A stretch of 7,680 bases of DNA from JAISST01 sp050434145 (GTDB taxonomy: Bacteria; Fusobacteriota; Fusobacteriia; Fusobacteriales; Fusobacteriaceae), in assembly GCF_050434145.1 (NCBI RefSeq), contig NZ_JBNPVX010000063.1, positions 1 through 7,680 of the forward strand, given 5' to 3'. Below are positions 7,598-7,680 of this stretch, piece by piece. Position 1 is the first letter of the stretch. Each line of letters opens with the position of its first letter. A program made the position numbers and the translations under genes. The notes beneath the pieces are model-generated. The model was not told the DNA's origin, ran no database searches, and saw only the letters and a program-made list of their open reading frames with translations.

Positions 7598-7637
7598 TAA
7601 TATGTTTATAGATAAAATTTTAGTAATAAACATATTA
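7598..7637. promoter_or_regulatory. 12-bp perfect inverted repeat upstream of the membrane protein
   Basis: The arms taatatgtttat (7598-7609) and ataaacatatta (7626-7637) are exact reverse complements separated by 16 nt. The inner edge is 3 nt from the Shine-Dalgarno sequence of the membrane protein gene. It could be an operator for a dimeric regulator or a leader hairpin. The sequence is A/T-rich, which raises the odds of chance, but 12 matched pairs beside a start is notable. Confidence 0.45.
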
Positions 7638-7680
7638 AATTTTTATAATTAATTTTGTTGTTACTTTAATTTACATATCT

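Overview
The window is very AT-rich (intergenic stretches are almost pure A/T). Its coding strand is dominated by A/T-ending codons, and the largest gene has the lysine-rich N-terminal anchor, proline-rich linker and G-M-Y-G repeats of the large autotransporter adhesins of Fusobacteriota. Together with an IS1634-like transposase relic, this points to a fusobacterium, most likely of the Leptotrichiaceae (Leptotrichia, Sneathia, Streptobacillus or Sebaldella type). The assignment is by family resemblance only; no search was run.

All supported coding content is on the minus strand, so read from right to left. (1) At 6706-7581 is an unrecognised 291-residue membrane protein. A strong ribosome binding site and a 12-bp perfect inverted repeat lie just upstream of it. 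(2) At about 5890-6660 is a decayed IS1634/IS4-type transposase. It keeps the first catalytic-Asp block and the C-terminal block, has lost most of the DDE core through an apparent internal deletion, and carries several stops and frame changes. A candidate IS end (5787-5800) lies beyond its C-terminal side. (3) The stretch 5421-5786 is AT-rich filler with one coding-like scrap (5431-5493), followed at once by a minus-strand intrinsic terminator (5395-5420). (4) From 5216 to the left edge runs one uninterrupted frame of at least 1738 codons: a giant type V (autotransporter) surface protein cut off by the window, with its beta-barrel presumably beyond position 1.

The autotransporter is probably its own transcription unit, because a terminator sits about 180 bp before its start and its promoter must lie between. 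Nothing in the window suggests the membrane protein and the autotransporter work together; the IS relic separates them. I found no RNA gene, CRISPR array or defence or biosynthetic system. The less ordinary points are the Trp/Tyr-rich block in the adhesin, its single cysteine, the homopolymer tracts at the starts of both intact genes, and the internally deleted transposase with a possible microhomology junction.
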